From Prinia subflava (lineage: Eukaryota; Chordata; Aves; Passeriformes; Cisticolidae), in assembly GCF_021018805.1 (NCBI RefSeq), contig NC_086249.1:76596472-76660471 (forward strand): DNA of 64,000 bases. Reading direction: 5' to 3'. The translations under genes and the position numbers were made by a program. Shown here in pieces: positions 23,129 through 34,725 of this stretch. Positions within the stretch are counted from its first letter, which is position 1; each line of letters starts with the position of its first letter. Below the pieces are notes generated by a model that was not told the DNA's origin, made no database searches, and saw nothing but the letters and a program-made list of their open reading frames with translations.

Positions 23129-25031
23129 GTTTGAAATTGCTGGACTGGGTTAAAAGACTCAAAGCTTCACATTTGGGAAATTCCTGTATTTACAGTGAGC
23201 CTTCTCCAGAATGTGGCTGGATCTAGGAGGCATTACACAGCTTCCCTGAATTACCTGATGTAGTGAAGAAATCAAACAGATGACTGAAGCTACAAATAAT
23301 AAAAAATAACCTTTATTCCCATTAAAAATAGGCATATATTATACAGAACCAAATAAAATTCACAAGTAACTAGAAACTTCAACTTTATGTCACAGCAGCA
23401 AGCCAGGGAGCTCCTATGGAATGTTTGGGGGAATGACTAATAGCACACAGCTCTGTGGCACATATATTACTCATTTTGCTGATGCAACACTGCAAAACTG
23501 AAATATTATTATGAGAAAGGATAAAGATGGCAGAGCACTGTGTCCTAGAAAACAAGGCAAAGACCAGTTCCATTTCTTATTGATTGCTGTGGAATAGATT
23601 TGTTGTTAGAAACAAGAGGAAAAGAGCAGCAGCATTAGATGACAGAAAATGAAATAATAAAGCACATTAAGAAAAAAAAATGGAAAACACTAACCATCAG
23701 GAAAAAGAAACAAAAAAGTTCTAGCAATAAATATGCTACTAGAATATAGAGGCCTACCGTATTACAAGGCAGAAGGTGTAAGGCACGTGTCAGTCCTGAG
23801 GCTGAAAAGATTTTGATGGGACCTGAAAAAGAGGCCTCTGCCTGTTTTTTATGTCAGAGTGTATGACATAGGCAGATTCTTGCTAACAAAGAACTCTTGT
23901 GTAAGAAAAAAAAAAAAAAGCATTTCCTCTGGTAATACCTTCTGGTTTCCAAGGGCTGAAGGAATGACAAGGAAAGACTTTGTCTTTATTCTAAATAGCA
24001 TGTTGCTTAGAATTGCAGAATATTTTGAATTGCAAGGGACCCACAAGGATCAAGTCCAGGTCTTAAGTGAATGGCCCTTACAGGGATAAAACACATGATT
24101 TTGGCATTATTCACACCATGCTCTGACCAACTGAGATACTCAGAGTATCCAACTTCTGAAAAAACATAGATTTATTCTTTTTAGGGGACTACCTTAGTAG
24201 CAGCGAAATATCTTACTGCAGTTGAGAGTGGCATGAAAAGCCAGTCACTGGACTTTAAAGTCAGAGAGTAGGACTGAGAGAGGATCACACATCCTTTCCA
24301 CACTTAATGCAAAGGATGGATATCAGGTGTATGGCCACGTATCATGGAATGAAAGGACACACAGGAGTGACAGGGAAGAGAATACAGCTGTTTGCAGCCT
24401 TCCCAGTCCAAAATCCATTATGCAGAGACACATAAGACAACCCTAAACTGACTGTACTGAACACTACCCTGTTTGTAGGCAAAGAGCTTGGAAAATGGAA
24501 TGTGAAATTTGGGATTACTGGGAAAAAAAGTCTGGGAAATAAAGTATTACAGGATTGACAAAACCCCAGCAAAATAGTAGTCATGACTAGAATACGGGAA
24601 TTAAAGGAAATAAATAAGACAGCTTATAAAACAGGACATGTGTCAGCCCAGCTTCCAATGATTATGAGGTGGTCAGTTAAAAATATAAAATCCAAAACAG
24701 GCTCAAGACAAAATCAACAGTAAAAACAGAAATGGCAGCAGGAAAGAGGCTTTTGGAAGACACAATGGAGGGTCTGTTATGAAATCAAGATAAAATTTAG
24801 ACATGGATTGTACTAATTGAGATTACAGAATTACAATGAAGGAATCATGCAGTTTTGTTTTCTCAAACTGGAAAGTCTCAAATATTCTTAAACATATAGA
24901 TTAGAAAAGCTGTGCTGCACTAAGTACTTAGAAGAGTTGCTTCTGTGGCCAACCAGCTGGACTCAAGCAACATCTTTCAGTGTTACATTTTTATGCTTAT
25001 GAAAACACTTATTAAAAACAGTCATTTCTAA
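23129..25031 (-). other. Probable MITD1 3' untranslated region
   Basis: About 1.9 kb with no coding similarity. An AATAAA on the minus strand (23312-23317) could end a long MITD1 message, but no transcript evidence is available. Otherwise no feature was seen. Confidence 0.35.
23312..23317 (-). terminator. Possible MITD1 polyadenylation signal
   Basis: AATAAA on the minus strand, 1.7 kb downstream of the MITD1 stop codon. It is a good match to the hexamer, but the assignment to MITD1 is inferred from position. Confidence 0.3.
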
Positions 25032-27596
25032 TCACATTTTCTTTGTGTGTTTAGTATGGAAGATATCCACTGTTGTTTCACGACAAGGTCGCAAGTCAAA
25101 GTCACAGTATCCAATGCTGAAATGACCCTGCAGAAGTGAACAGAACTGAATGTTGAGCATATACTGTAGAAGAGCTCATTTTAAATTATTTAAAGAAAAC
25201 AAAGCATCCTTACCCGTGGTTTCTTAAAATAATCAAGACCTCTTCCAATCTTAATCGTCCACCCATTGTTGAATCTGTTTTAAAAATGCACAAATTTGAA
25301 TACTACGAGTGTGTTGAACAAAAAGGTTACATCCACATGATGCACAAGCTCCTTGTTTCAATCACAATTATTTCCTGTACTGACCGTCACCAATACCTGT
25401 GTGAAGCACAGAAGACACCATTCCGTACAGAGACAACTAATATTACATTCACAATTAGGGAGGGTTGATTACATCCAGTGAGGGCCACTGCCTTTTACTT
25501 TGTTAACCACAGCTGTAATTATCTCAAAAGTTAGGGTTAAATAGTTGGATTTCAAATAACTGGCATTTGGTCATTTTTTATATCACCCACCTGATTTCTC
25601 GATCATGTATTGAAGACGAAAAGTCAATATTCAGTGTTACTCCATAATTACTCAACGACTGTTTTATTTCTTCCAAGGCAGTCATCTGTTGACTCCTCCC
25701 ACAACCCTATCAAAAGTGAAAATAATGTGATAGGGTTTTGTTTGGTTTTTTTAACGATATATTCTACTTCTGGTCACCACTTCTTAAACTCACACACAAA
25801 ACCTGTTCAGTATAAAAGTAAACCAGAAGAAAGTAACTTGGATGAAAGCAGATTTACAGTTTCAAAGACAGGATAAAAGCAGACAGACTACAGGTATATT
25901 TGCTGAGGGATGTGAAGGAGGAGCTCACTCTCAGCCATTTGAAACTATATATGTACTATTTGAGCCGAAATAAGCACAGTAATAGTTTAAATAAGCCCAG
26001 TGGTAGCTTGAGAGTTTCAGTTCATGAAAGCCTCTAAAATGACAAATACAGCTGTCAGAAGAGCAAAAAACCCCTTGTCTCAACAGATACTTTTGTTTTT
26101 TATGACATTTTCCACAATAAATCTTTCACAGAAATTTCAATTTAAGATTCTGCTTACCCAGAATTTTGTTAGCAGGAAACTCTGAATTTCGAAACTTATT
26201 TATGTTCAACTATCACATTTTTATTTTTCTCTTAATCTGTGTTTTCTGGTGAAAGCATCACAACCTGAGTATATCAAGCCCTGCTAACTAGGAACGAGTC
26301 TGCATTTTTGTATTTTATTTTGCAGGTGGCATCATCTGAGTACAGGGAAATAGAACCCAAAATCTAGACACTTACCTCATCATAGGAAGTGAGGAGGTGG
26401 ATTGTTTTCACCTGGCATGGCCCCTTAACTAGCATCTCGCAGAATCGTAGAAAGTTATACAACTGAAAAAGTTTTATTTAATTTAGTAGCTTAGAATTTC
26501 TCTAGTGGCTACATCTGTATCTGTAACTACATCTGTAGTTACATCAAATATCTACTTGCCTGATGAGCCTGCCGAATGTAGGGGTCCTCCACCCAAACTT
26601 CAGAAACAATCTCAGTGAGGTACTCGTGGAAAAGCTTTTCATAGCCAAAACCTGTTGCATTTTCTTCTATCCTGATTTGCTTATGGTATTTGCCATCTGA
26701 AAGGAAAGTAAATCTCTTTTTAACTGAAGGTCGGGACATAATTGTCATGTTAAACCACCGTGCCCGTCAAACATTCACATAACAACAGACAATCAAAAGC
26801 AAAGGGATATGTCAGGTACATCACAGCTCATGGAATCACAGATCAGGTCAGGTTGGAAGGGACCACAGTGGGACATCTGGTCCAACCTCCCTGCTCAAGC
26901 AGGGTCATCCCAGAGCACATGGGCAGGATCGTGTCCATACAGCTCCTGAATATCCCCAGAGAGGGAGACTCCACAACCTCTCTGTGCAACCTGTTCCAGT
27001 GCTCGGTCACCCGCATAGTAAAGAAGTTCTTCCTCATATTTAAGTGGAACGTCCCGTGCATCAGTTTCTGCCCCTTGCCTTGTGTCCTGGTGATTGGAAT
27101 CACCGGGAAGGGCCCGACTGCCCTCTCTTGGTACCCCCCAATTAGGTATTTATACCTTGTTTCTCTTTCTCAATGTGTTTTTTAATGTCCTCGGCTCTGG
27201 TCATGTACTCCGATATCTTCTGCCGGTAGCGGTGCTTCTTCGCCTCATCTGTCGTGGCTGCGAGTCACAAAAAGTCACGGGCCAGTGAAACACAGGGGCC
27301 GACCCTCCCGAGCGCTGCCTGGCCCGGCTCTCCCGGGAGGACAGCGCCACTCCCCTCCCTCCCCGTGGGACACCGGGCTCCAACACTGCTCCCGTGTCCC
27401 CAGGGCCACCCCGAGCGCCGCCGGCGGGGCCCCGCCCGGTACCTTTCACTGCCTGCAGCAGGAGGTCGATGCCCTCCTGGTAACACACCAGCGACTCCTG
27501 GAACCGGCCCGCCACATCCAGCTGCACGGCCCGCTTCACCGTCTCCGCCCCGGCCCGCTCCAGCGCGGCATAGCCACCGCTCCCTGCCCGCGACAT
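25032..27596 (-). CDS. MITD1: MITD1, MIT domain protein of abscission
   Basis: MITD1 binds ESCRT-III subunits at the midbody and coordinates the last step of cytokinesis. Seven coding exons join in frame: 27596-27443, 27257-27156, 26696-26560, 26462-26376, 25706-25591, 25274-25214 and 25127-25032. They total 753 nt, giving 250 residues against 249 in human. The N-terminal MIT domain (about residues 8-85) includes [20 protein letters not shown] then QEGIDLLLQ. The C-terminal phospholipase-D-like membrane-binding domain includes [35 protein letters not shown] and [10 protein letters not shown]. All introns are GT-AG except intron 3, whose donor is GC (CAG/GCAAGT at 26559-26558), and phase requires that site. 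The gene starts head-to-head with MRPL30. A CR1 copy lies in intron 2. Confidence 0.96.
26830..27120 (-). mobile_element. CR1 LINE 3' fragment in MITD1 intron 2
   Basis: Antisense CR1 3' end: ggttggaagggaccacagtg, catctggtccaacctccctg, ctctgtgcaacctgttccag. It lies wholly within MITD1 intron 2, in the same transcriptional sense as the gene. Confidence 0.9.
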
Positions 27597-27761
27597 GGAC
27601 CGGGAAGGGGACGCGGACCGGGCTGGCGACGGCAGCGGGACGGGGAGTGGGGGACTGGGCGGGGGAACGGGCGGGGGGTGTCGCACCGTTGTCCTTCCGC
27701 CCGCTCGGAACTGAAGTGCAGCAGCAGCGGTGCCGGGGCGGGACGAAGGGTGCACACCGGG
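27597..27761. promoter_or_regulatory. MITD1/MRPL30 divergent promoter
   Basis: Only 165 bp separate the MITD1 and MRPL30 start codons. The interval is GC-rich and lies in a CpG island running from roughly 27240 to 28120. No TATA box is seen, as is usual for housekeeping divergent promoters. Confidence 0.75.
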
Positions 27762-29935
27762 ATGGCGGCCGCGGCGGGCCGGGCGGGCCTGGGCCTTGCG
27801 GGCACCGGGAAGGTGAGGCTGTGGGGTGGGGACCGGTTTGTGAGGAATCCAGGGGGAGGGGCAACCGGGCCTGGGCCTTGCGGGCACCGGGAAGGTGAGG
27901 CTGTGGGGTGGGGACCGGTGTGTGAGGAATTCAGGGGGAGGGGCGAGCCAGGTGGGGATCCGGGGAGAGATCTGGGCTGGGGCTTGCAGCCTCCGGGAGA
28001 GGGGGGATCGGATGGGGTTCCGGGAAAGGGATCCAAGCGGGTTCTCGGGGGGGTTGATCCAGCTGCGCATCCTGTTCGGGGCGGTGATCCGGGTGGGGCT
28101 GCGACTCGCAGCGGTGTCACCTGCTCGCAAGTATTCAGAGCTATAAGGAAAGTGCAGACAAGTTATGCCCTTCTCTCTTTGCAGGTGCTGGGCAAGAGGA
28201 TAGAGGGGGTGGCGTCTCCGGTGTGGGTTCGTTGCCTTTTTACCAGGTCGAGAATTCCAGACTCGGTATGTGCTTGACTTGCACTTTACATTTTTATATG
28301 TAGAGTTTTAGTTTATTTTTTGCAGGATACCATCTGGTGTCAATTGACTCTTTTCCCTAAAGGCCTGTGGAAAACTTGCCACCCAGAGGCTGAGCACAGG
28401 CTCGCTGATAAAATGCACGTAAATTAGGTGTTGTGCTGGTACAGGGTGTTGTCCATGTGTTTCTGTGCCATTGTGTGGATAAACTCAAGAGTTACTCTAT
28501 TTATCAGCAAACCATCATAGAAATATGTTTGACTTCATGTTATAAAAGGTAATTTTGTTGGTGCTTTGACCGCCTGAAATGAAAAATGTGTAAGAATTTT
28601 TACCAAGGTTGAAGTGTGTTTTGGACAGTAGTTAACTGCAGTACTGATGACCAGATATTTAGGGAAAAAAACCCTTTGGTTTTGTGAACTCTTTATTCTA
28701 GGTATTTCAGCCACGGCCTGGAGATCATGAAAAGTATGGAGGTGACCCTGAGGAGCCCCACAAAATCCACATCATCACTAGAATAAAAAGTGTCATTGGC
28801 CGCCCATACTGGGAAAAGAAGATAATCCGTGACCTGGGACTGGAGAAAGTATGATTGTTGGGTTTTGTACTTGTCAGAAATGTAGCACTAAGGTGGTGGG
28901 TTTTATAAGGACCTCTATTTTGTAGTCACAAACCAGAATTACATTTATAGCAGCCATGAAGCAATCTGAGAAGGTGATGGTGTGTTTAACAGCTGAGGGG
29001 AATCTTTGTGGCAAATGTGCTTTTAGTGGGAATTCAGAATATCTCTGTAAGGTATTGTGCTGCATTGCCTGAGGAGAACTTTACCCTGAGAATTCTTCTA
29101 AAATAATAGAAATAGGTTTGTAAATACTTTGAATTCAGGTCCCTGTGGGTCATATTATTCAGAAATTGGAGGAAGGTAAATAAAACTCACTTATCAATGA
29201 AAAGGCTTCCAAGTTCAAGACTCTAAAGTTTGTGTCAAAGATGTGTTTATCTGAGTTTTTCGGGCCAACTGCACATTGTGCAAAGATTTGTTTAGTCAGT
29301 ATTACATTACAGAGAAAAAATGTGTGCTTGATCAATTTAACATATAGTTGAAGAAAGCAATTTTGCCCCTAAACTCTTGTATTTACGTTTATAGTATTTT
29401 TAACAGTTGGCATAAAAATACATTTATAGTGAAATAGGAATAAAGATGAAACTGTCCTTTTACTGAATCAAGTTTTGATTGCATATTTTTATGTATGTTC
29501 TTGATGCATGGCACTCCTCTAAATCTTACATTTGCAGATGTGGTTTATTTTTTTACTGGTAGTGTGCAAAGTTCAGTGAACAAAGATTTGGTACATAGCA
29601 ACATGTTTGTAAAACTTGTTTTATCCCTTACGTAGGCACATCAGCCAAGACTGCACAAAAATATCCCTTCTGTGAATTCCAGACTGAAAGTTGTTAAACA
29701 TCTGATAAGGTTTGTTAACTATTTGTTTATTTATATTTGGGACATTCAATGTAATTCCCTTGTAGTCACAGGACTCCACTAAGCAAACTCTTTTGCCTGT
29801 AGAATACAGCCACTGAAACTACCCCACGGGCTGCCAACAGAAGAGGAAGTGTCCAGCACCTTTCTGACAGCCAGGGGAGAGCTTGTCATCAAAAAGCGCC
29901 TGAAACCTGTGGAGCAGAAAGAAATTAAGTCATGA
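27762..29935 (+). CDS. MRPL30: Mitochondrial ribosomal protein L30 (uL30m)
   Basis: A component of the mitochondrial large ribosomal subunit. Five coding exons join in frame: 27762-27812, 28185-28265, 28702-28848, 29636-29709 and 29803-29935. They total 486 nt, giving 161 residues, the same length as human MRPL30. The short first exon ([17 protein letters not shown]) is a plausible mitochondrial presequence. Core matches include [63 protein letters not shown] and PLKLPHGLP. All introns are GT-AG. The first donor lies in an 82-bp tandem duplication, so a second donor-like copy sits at 27895. The gene shares its promoter with MITD1. Confidence 0.96.
27785..27950 (+). repeat. 82-bp tandem duplication spanning MRPL30 exon 1 donor
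   Basis: The sequence starting gggcctgggccttgcggg at 27785 repeats at 27867 with only a few differences across about 80 bp. Each copy includes the end of coding exon 1 and the aag/gtgagg splice donor. The period is not a multiple of three, so use of the second donor would shift the frame. Confidence 0.9.
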
Positions 29936-29964
29936 AGTATGCTGGTTGGATTTAGATTTTATAA

Positions 29965-29970
29965 AATAAA
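29965..29970 (+). terminator. MRPL30 polyadenylation signal
   Basis: AATAAA 30 nt after the MRPL30 stop codon (29933-29935). It would give a very short 3' untranslated region, which is typical of ribosomal protein genes. Confidence 0.75.
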
Positions 29971-30324
29971 GACTTTAAATCCCCAGTTAAGAGTTTGTGT
30001 ATAACATGTAAAAATTCTTAACTCTGGTATGAATGGCAAAGGCGATACTGATGCTTAAAGAAGGATTGCAGATGTACAGATATGAAATTCAATGTTGTTA
30101 ATAGTTACTTGAAATATTAAATGAGTTATAGGCTCTCTGTCTTTGTGTTTGAATTTTGTAGCTAGATTGCTGCAGTTGTTGGCTAACTGTAAGAGAACTT
30201 CATTTATAAAGTCAAATAAGCAGAGAAGTGAGTAGAATAGATCTAGCTAATGATGGTGAGGACATTTCACAGCTAGCAGTAAAGATTTACAGCAATGCTG
30301 CAGGACTTTCACTGCACAGAGGAG

Positions 30325-30346
30325 GGAATTGGAATTGGAATTGGAA
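30325..30346. repeat. GGAATT microsatellite
   Basis: Between three and four tandem copies of GGAATT in the intergenic region after MRPL30. Confidence 0.8.
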
Positions 30347-30570
30347 TGCCCTATGTTTCGTAGTCGTGTGAGAATTGAGTGGCTGTCCACAGAGAGTGAT
30401 TTACCACAGTTATCCAGATCTCATGCTTGTTCCCTAGCAGACAGCCTTTCATCTGGCTTCTACTGTAGCTTACTAAGCATGTGGACTCTCCATTTGGGAC
30501 TAACAGGAGTTATTCACCTCTTGGTTGGTTGTCTGATTTCAGGAAACTTGCTGTTTTCATGTGTATCCCC

Positions 30571-30820
30571 TGTTGCCTGATGGAAGGCAAGGCGACCTGG
30601 GTTCCAGAAAGCAGCACGATAACCCAGCCCCTCCCGGGTTATTCGGTCCACAGACACACTGGCATCAATATGATGGATGGTCCAAAATGGCCTTTATTCT
30701 CACACCTCACGGGGTTAAATAGTCAAAGGGGGCTTTACTACGTCAGAGGGGGGCAGAGGGTCCTTATCTTTCTGTGACATCCAAGATCTTCTGGGCGCCT
30801 GTCCCTATCTACCACACACA
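30571..30820 (-). mobile_element. Solo LTR of an endogenous retrovirus
   Basis: A 250-bp element with TG...CA ends, flanked by a perfect 6-bp direct repeat ATCCCC (30565-30570 and 30821-30826). On the minus strand it has a TATTTAA box and, downstream, AATAAAG (30698-30693), the order expected of an LTR. No internal retroviral genes flank it, so it is a solo LTR left by recombination between two LTRs. Six-base target duplications fit class II (beta-like) elements. The family name is unknown. Confidence 0.75.
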
Positions 30821-30829
30821 ATCCCCTGA

Positions 30830-32580
30830 TCCTAAATGTTCAGTAATATGTTCTAAATAATAGCCTAAGAGCTGCAGTCTATGTGAAGGTTAATGCTTTT
30901 CCTTTTCTAAAATGGCAGACATTAGAAATGTAGAGACCCTGAAGCAAACCTCTGATGTGAGTTAGAATTATGGGCTGCAAGCTTATAAAATACTACTGTG
31001 TGTGTAGTTTTATTTACAGTTTTAAGAACTGTGGCCAAAGTCAGCAGGCTGCTGCTGTATCAAATGATAAAGTAGTTTGCATTCCAGCCAGGATAAATTC
31101 TGTAATTTAACACGCTGTGAGCCTCTCCCACATTAGACACACTGAAGAGGAGTTAGTATTAATGATTGCATGTTTTGAGAACATCAGAGATGCAGTCACT
31201 GAAAATTAGTGTTTATCCTTTCTGCCTGCTTGCAGAGAAGAGTAAACACCTGTAGGAGTTCAAAGGAAGAGATATATTGGTACAGGGACATAAAACCTGG
31301 AGGCACAGTGCAGAGAGAAAAGGATAGGCTGTGGTAGTGGCACTGAGGAGTGTAACGGCCCCTATGGCCAGGCTGAAGGAAGAAGTGACAATTTAAGCTG
31401 AAATAAAATAGCATGGAAAAAGTGATAAATTAACCTCTCTTTGGGTAAATTAATAATTTTCCAGACAAATTAATGTTGCTTTTCTCACCTCCCTCCTTTT
31501 TTCCAGTGTCTGCTCAGCACCTTGTCCTGCAGTGTGCTGTAACTGCAGTCTCTGCAAGGTGTTGATCGTATTCCCACAGGGAAGTACAAGCTAGAGTTTG
31601 AGCCCTTTTGAAGGACATGTGTTGTGCATCCAAGGCACAGGGCATTCTTTAAAGAGATGGTGCGACTGCTAGGACACAATTAGGCAAATGGATCTTGCTG
31701 TTGATGGATAGCAAATAATAAGACTTGTTACTGGATCGGTGTCCCGGAGCACCAGAGCCGGACTGGCTCAGCCTTGCCGGGCGCGTTTGGGGTTCGTGTC
31801 CGTGGCACTGCAGCCTGGCGAGCTTCCAGCAGAGGGCTCTGCCAGCTCCATCGCACACGCTCTGCCCATGGATGTCCGGATGGATCTGGCGCTGCAGCCT
31901 ACGAAAGCGCTGCAGGGTATCCCGGAGGGCCTGTGTTAATGGAAAGGCTTGGTACCGTTCACAGCTTAAAAAGTGTCTGATAAACTATCGAAGCTAAAGC
32001 AGAGCTAATAGCAGGCACCCTCAGAGAGAAGGGAAAATACATGGTACTCGTTATTTCTGAGTAAGATTCAGCTACAGGAGATGTTTACAGAGATGTTTAA
32101 TTGACAAGCTGACAGTTCCAATGAAAAGAAAACTGTATTTTTTCAAACTTTTTAATATATGTGTACGTTTGGGTGTTTCTGAAATGGTATTTCCCCCAAG
32201 TCCCCCCAATGCACTCTTGTACAGTTAGTCTGCTATCCCAGACCTCTCAACCCTAAAACTTGAACCAGCAGGGTGCACAAACACTGTGTGCATTCACACC
32301 CTTTCAGTAATGGAGCTTTGTAATGCTCCACATAGATCTTTATGAAGCACAGATAAGACATTGCCTTTTTGTGTAAGGAACAAACGACTGCCTTAAGATG
32401 ATTGCAAAATTCAGGTTGGAAGGTGTTAGAATCCTGGAGGCTGAGAATTTTAGACTTTCTGTGCTGACAGGCATTGACCCCTAAGAAAACACAACATTTG
32501 ACCTGAGGCCATGGAAAAGGCTTCCAAAGTTGGCTGATAGCACTGGGATTATGGGTGTGTAGTTTGAATAGAAGTGTGTA
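30830..32580. other. Intergenic, no gene recognised
   Basis: AT-rich DNA with one GC-rich patch (31730-31945, listed separately). No exon or RNA gene can be supported. Confidence 0.5.
31730..31945. other. Isolated GC-rich, CpG-containing patch
   Basis: About 215 bp of GC-rich sequence with several CpG in otherwise AT-rich DNA. Three plus-strand frames are open across much of it, which probably reflects composition. No family resemblance was recognised. It could be a small orphan CpG island or a fragment of an inserted sequence. Confidence 0.35.
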
Positions 32581-32589
32581 ATATCACAG

Positions 32590-32760
32590 GAAGGTACCTT
32601 TTTGGTCTATAGTCCAACCTCCTGCTTAACACAGGTCACTGAGGTCAGTGCCACTGAGCCACAGTGCTTTGTCCAGCTGGGTCTTGGGAGCCTCTGCCAA
32701 GGACAGCCCAGCCTCTCTCAGCAGCTGGCACTGCTGTTCTGTCCAGCTGTTAGACACCTG
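32590..32760 (-). mobile_element. Degenerate CR1 LINE fragment
   Basis: Antisense CR1 3' phrases: atcacaggaaggtacctttt, agtccaacctcctgcttaac and gtccagctgggtcttgggag. It is more diverged than the other copies. Confidence 0.65.
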
Positions 32761-32769
32761 TAGCGACAG

Positions 32770-34540
32770 GTAAAATGGAAGGTGGATAAAATCTTGTTAA
32801 GTAGTGTTACAACTTGCAGCATTAATCTGCTGCTTGAGAAACTGCAGGCACAGATGAGAATTCTGAATATTCTCATGAAGTAAGATGAAAAAAATAAAAG
32901 GCAAAAGGTTAAGTTACATTTTGGACTATTAGCCTTGTTATCTTTTAAGTTCTTTTTATAGCCTTACCTGGGAAAAAAACCCATTGTGAGTTTTGTACTT
33001 GTTCCTGGCTTCATGTTCCTCCCCCATTCTTACTGTTTCTGGGGGGGATAAATCTAGACTGTTTTTAATTAGAAGCAAAGTATGCAATCAATGCCTCAAA
33101 TCTAATCATTACTCAGAGATCTCAATATCCATTTCTCTTATAAAACCTGGCTCTTGCATCCACATCATTGGCACAGTTGTGTGTTTTGTCAATATCCATT
33201 TTGTCATAGGTCTGGACAGTGTTAACTCCTGCATTACAGGCTGAGATCCCACCTGGAATGAGAGTGAAAGAAACACGTAAACAAAGGTGCTACTTCATCA
33301 GTAAATAATACCTCAGAGTTGCCAGGATAGGCAACCAGGACAGGTTGCTTTTTGTAGGTGGGTATAGAACCACAAAAGAAATGGAATGGAGAGAGGAGAG
33401 GGAGAGCCCACCTTTGCTCCTTGCAACTGAAAAAGGTCATGGTACTTGCCATGTTTCAAAAAGCTGCTAGAAGGCTAACCAAATCTTGTTACTCTATTCC
33501 TTTTAGTGCATACTGAGGAATAGTCCACGTGAGCATAGGGATGGGGATGTGTTTAGCTTTCTGCAGTGCTTTCTGCATTATCGTGCTTGGCTTTTTACAT
33601 GTGAAGGGTTTCAAAGCTGACAAAACTCAGCCTCTGAGGTGTCATTCCTTTGTCCAAGATGGGGATTTTTTCTGGATTTATCATCCTGTATAAAATCTCT
33701 GTGTCTTGTGCTAAGTGCTCTTCAGTGTTCCATGATGCACCAGTCTTATGGCACTGTTAGCCAGCCTGAAAATGAAACAGCAACATCACCTCACCAGAAC
33801 TATTATCCACTGTTTATCCAGAGCTCTTTGTTGCTTACAGGCTGCTTGTGTTCATTTTGGTCTTTAATCTCAGGCTTTACCTCTTTTGTGACTATATGGA
33901 GAGGACAGAAGCACTTCTCATGGTGCAGGCAAAGCCAGCATGTGTGAAGGGCAGACATTTGGGCACCAAAGAGGAATAGTGGCCCTACTTCCTTGTCTGT
34001 CAAAGCCTTGAAAAACCAGCACAGCTGCTGTTGTAAAGGTGACAGTATGCAGAAAGCAGGACTACTGCTGCTTCACAGTGTTTCCAGGTACAAAGTGACT
34101 GGTCCTCTCCTGCCCAGCTGAATCGAGGGTGGGAAAATCCATTTCCTATGAGGATCTCCTCTTTATCCATGAGGTTGTAAAGCACAAGTCTGAGAGAGCT
34201 GGAGCTGTTACAGAAGCAGATCCCATGCCTGCAGCAAACGTTTAGGGATTTTACAGATGAGGATATAACTTGGCAAACAAGTTGGGCACAAATGTAGGCA
34301 TGAATAATGAAGCAAGATTCCCCACTGGCTAGGCCCCTGTGGTGCATAAAGTGTAATTAACCTGATGGTATGTAGCTGCAGCCTACAGCATGCTCAGTTT
34401 AAAAAGGTGCTTTTGAAATAAGACTTATTATCTAAATGTGAAATATGGAACAATTAATCTCTTCAATCCCAAGGGAATGCTGGGAAGCAATCATCGGTTT
34501 CACATTGTAAAAGCAGTCTGCTCATGCACTGATACTCACC
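32770..34540. other. Intergenic, no gene recognised
   Basis: No supported coding feature. A faint resemblance to a lysozyme exon near 34100-34150 on the minus strand was considered and rejected. Confidence 0.45.
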
Positions 34541-34549
34541 AGCTCCTTT

Positions 34550-34683
34550 CCTGGTGCTGGGAGCTGACAGCCTGGTCAGCATTGGCTTTAGCCTGGTTGG
34601 CATTGGCCTTAGCCTGGCCAAGGAGCTGGCTGAAAAAGTTTAGGGGGTTGCCTTTCAACAGGGCCTCTTCTGATTCTGCCTCA
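34550..34683 (-). other. Exon-like block with a 21-bp internal duplication
   Basis: On the minus strand an open block follows a pyrimidine-rich acceptor (ccttTGAG) and ends at a GTGAGT donor. It reads ALLKGNPLNFFSQLLGQ then AKANANQAKANADQA; the KANA repeat comes from a 21-bp tandem duplication. It lies only 42 nt downstream of the broken lysozyme exon, too close for a normal intron. No family was recognised, so it may be coincidental. Confidence 0.25.
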
Positions 34684-34725
34684 AAGGAAAGGTAAGATTT
34701 GTGTTTTTAAGAAGGTTGACCATAC

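Noticed and set aside
27201..28277. Long open frames of 190-330 codons on both strands around the MITD1/MRPL30 promoter
   Set aside because: They are due to high GC content in the CpG island. Only the short parts matching MITD1 exon 1 and MRPL30 exon 1 are real coding sequence.
34000..34350. Minus-strand frame with HPRFSWAGEDQ resembling the lysozyme G segment FPSWTKDQQ
   Set aside because: Only a few residues agree, the surrounding residues do not align and no splice sites fit, so it may be chance.
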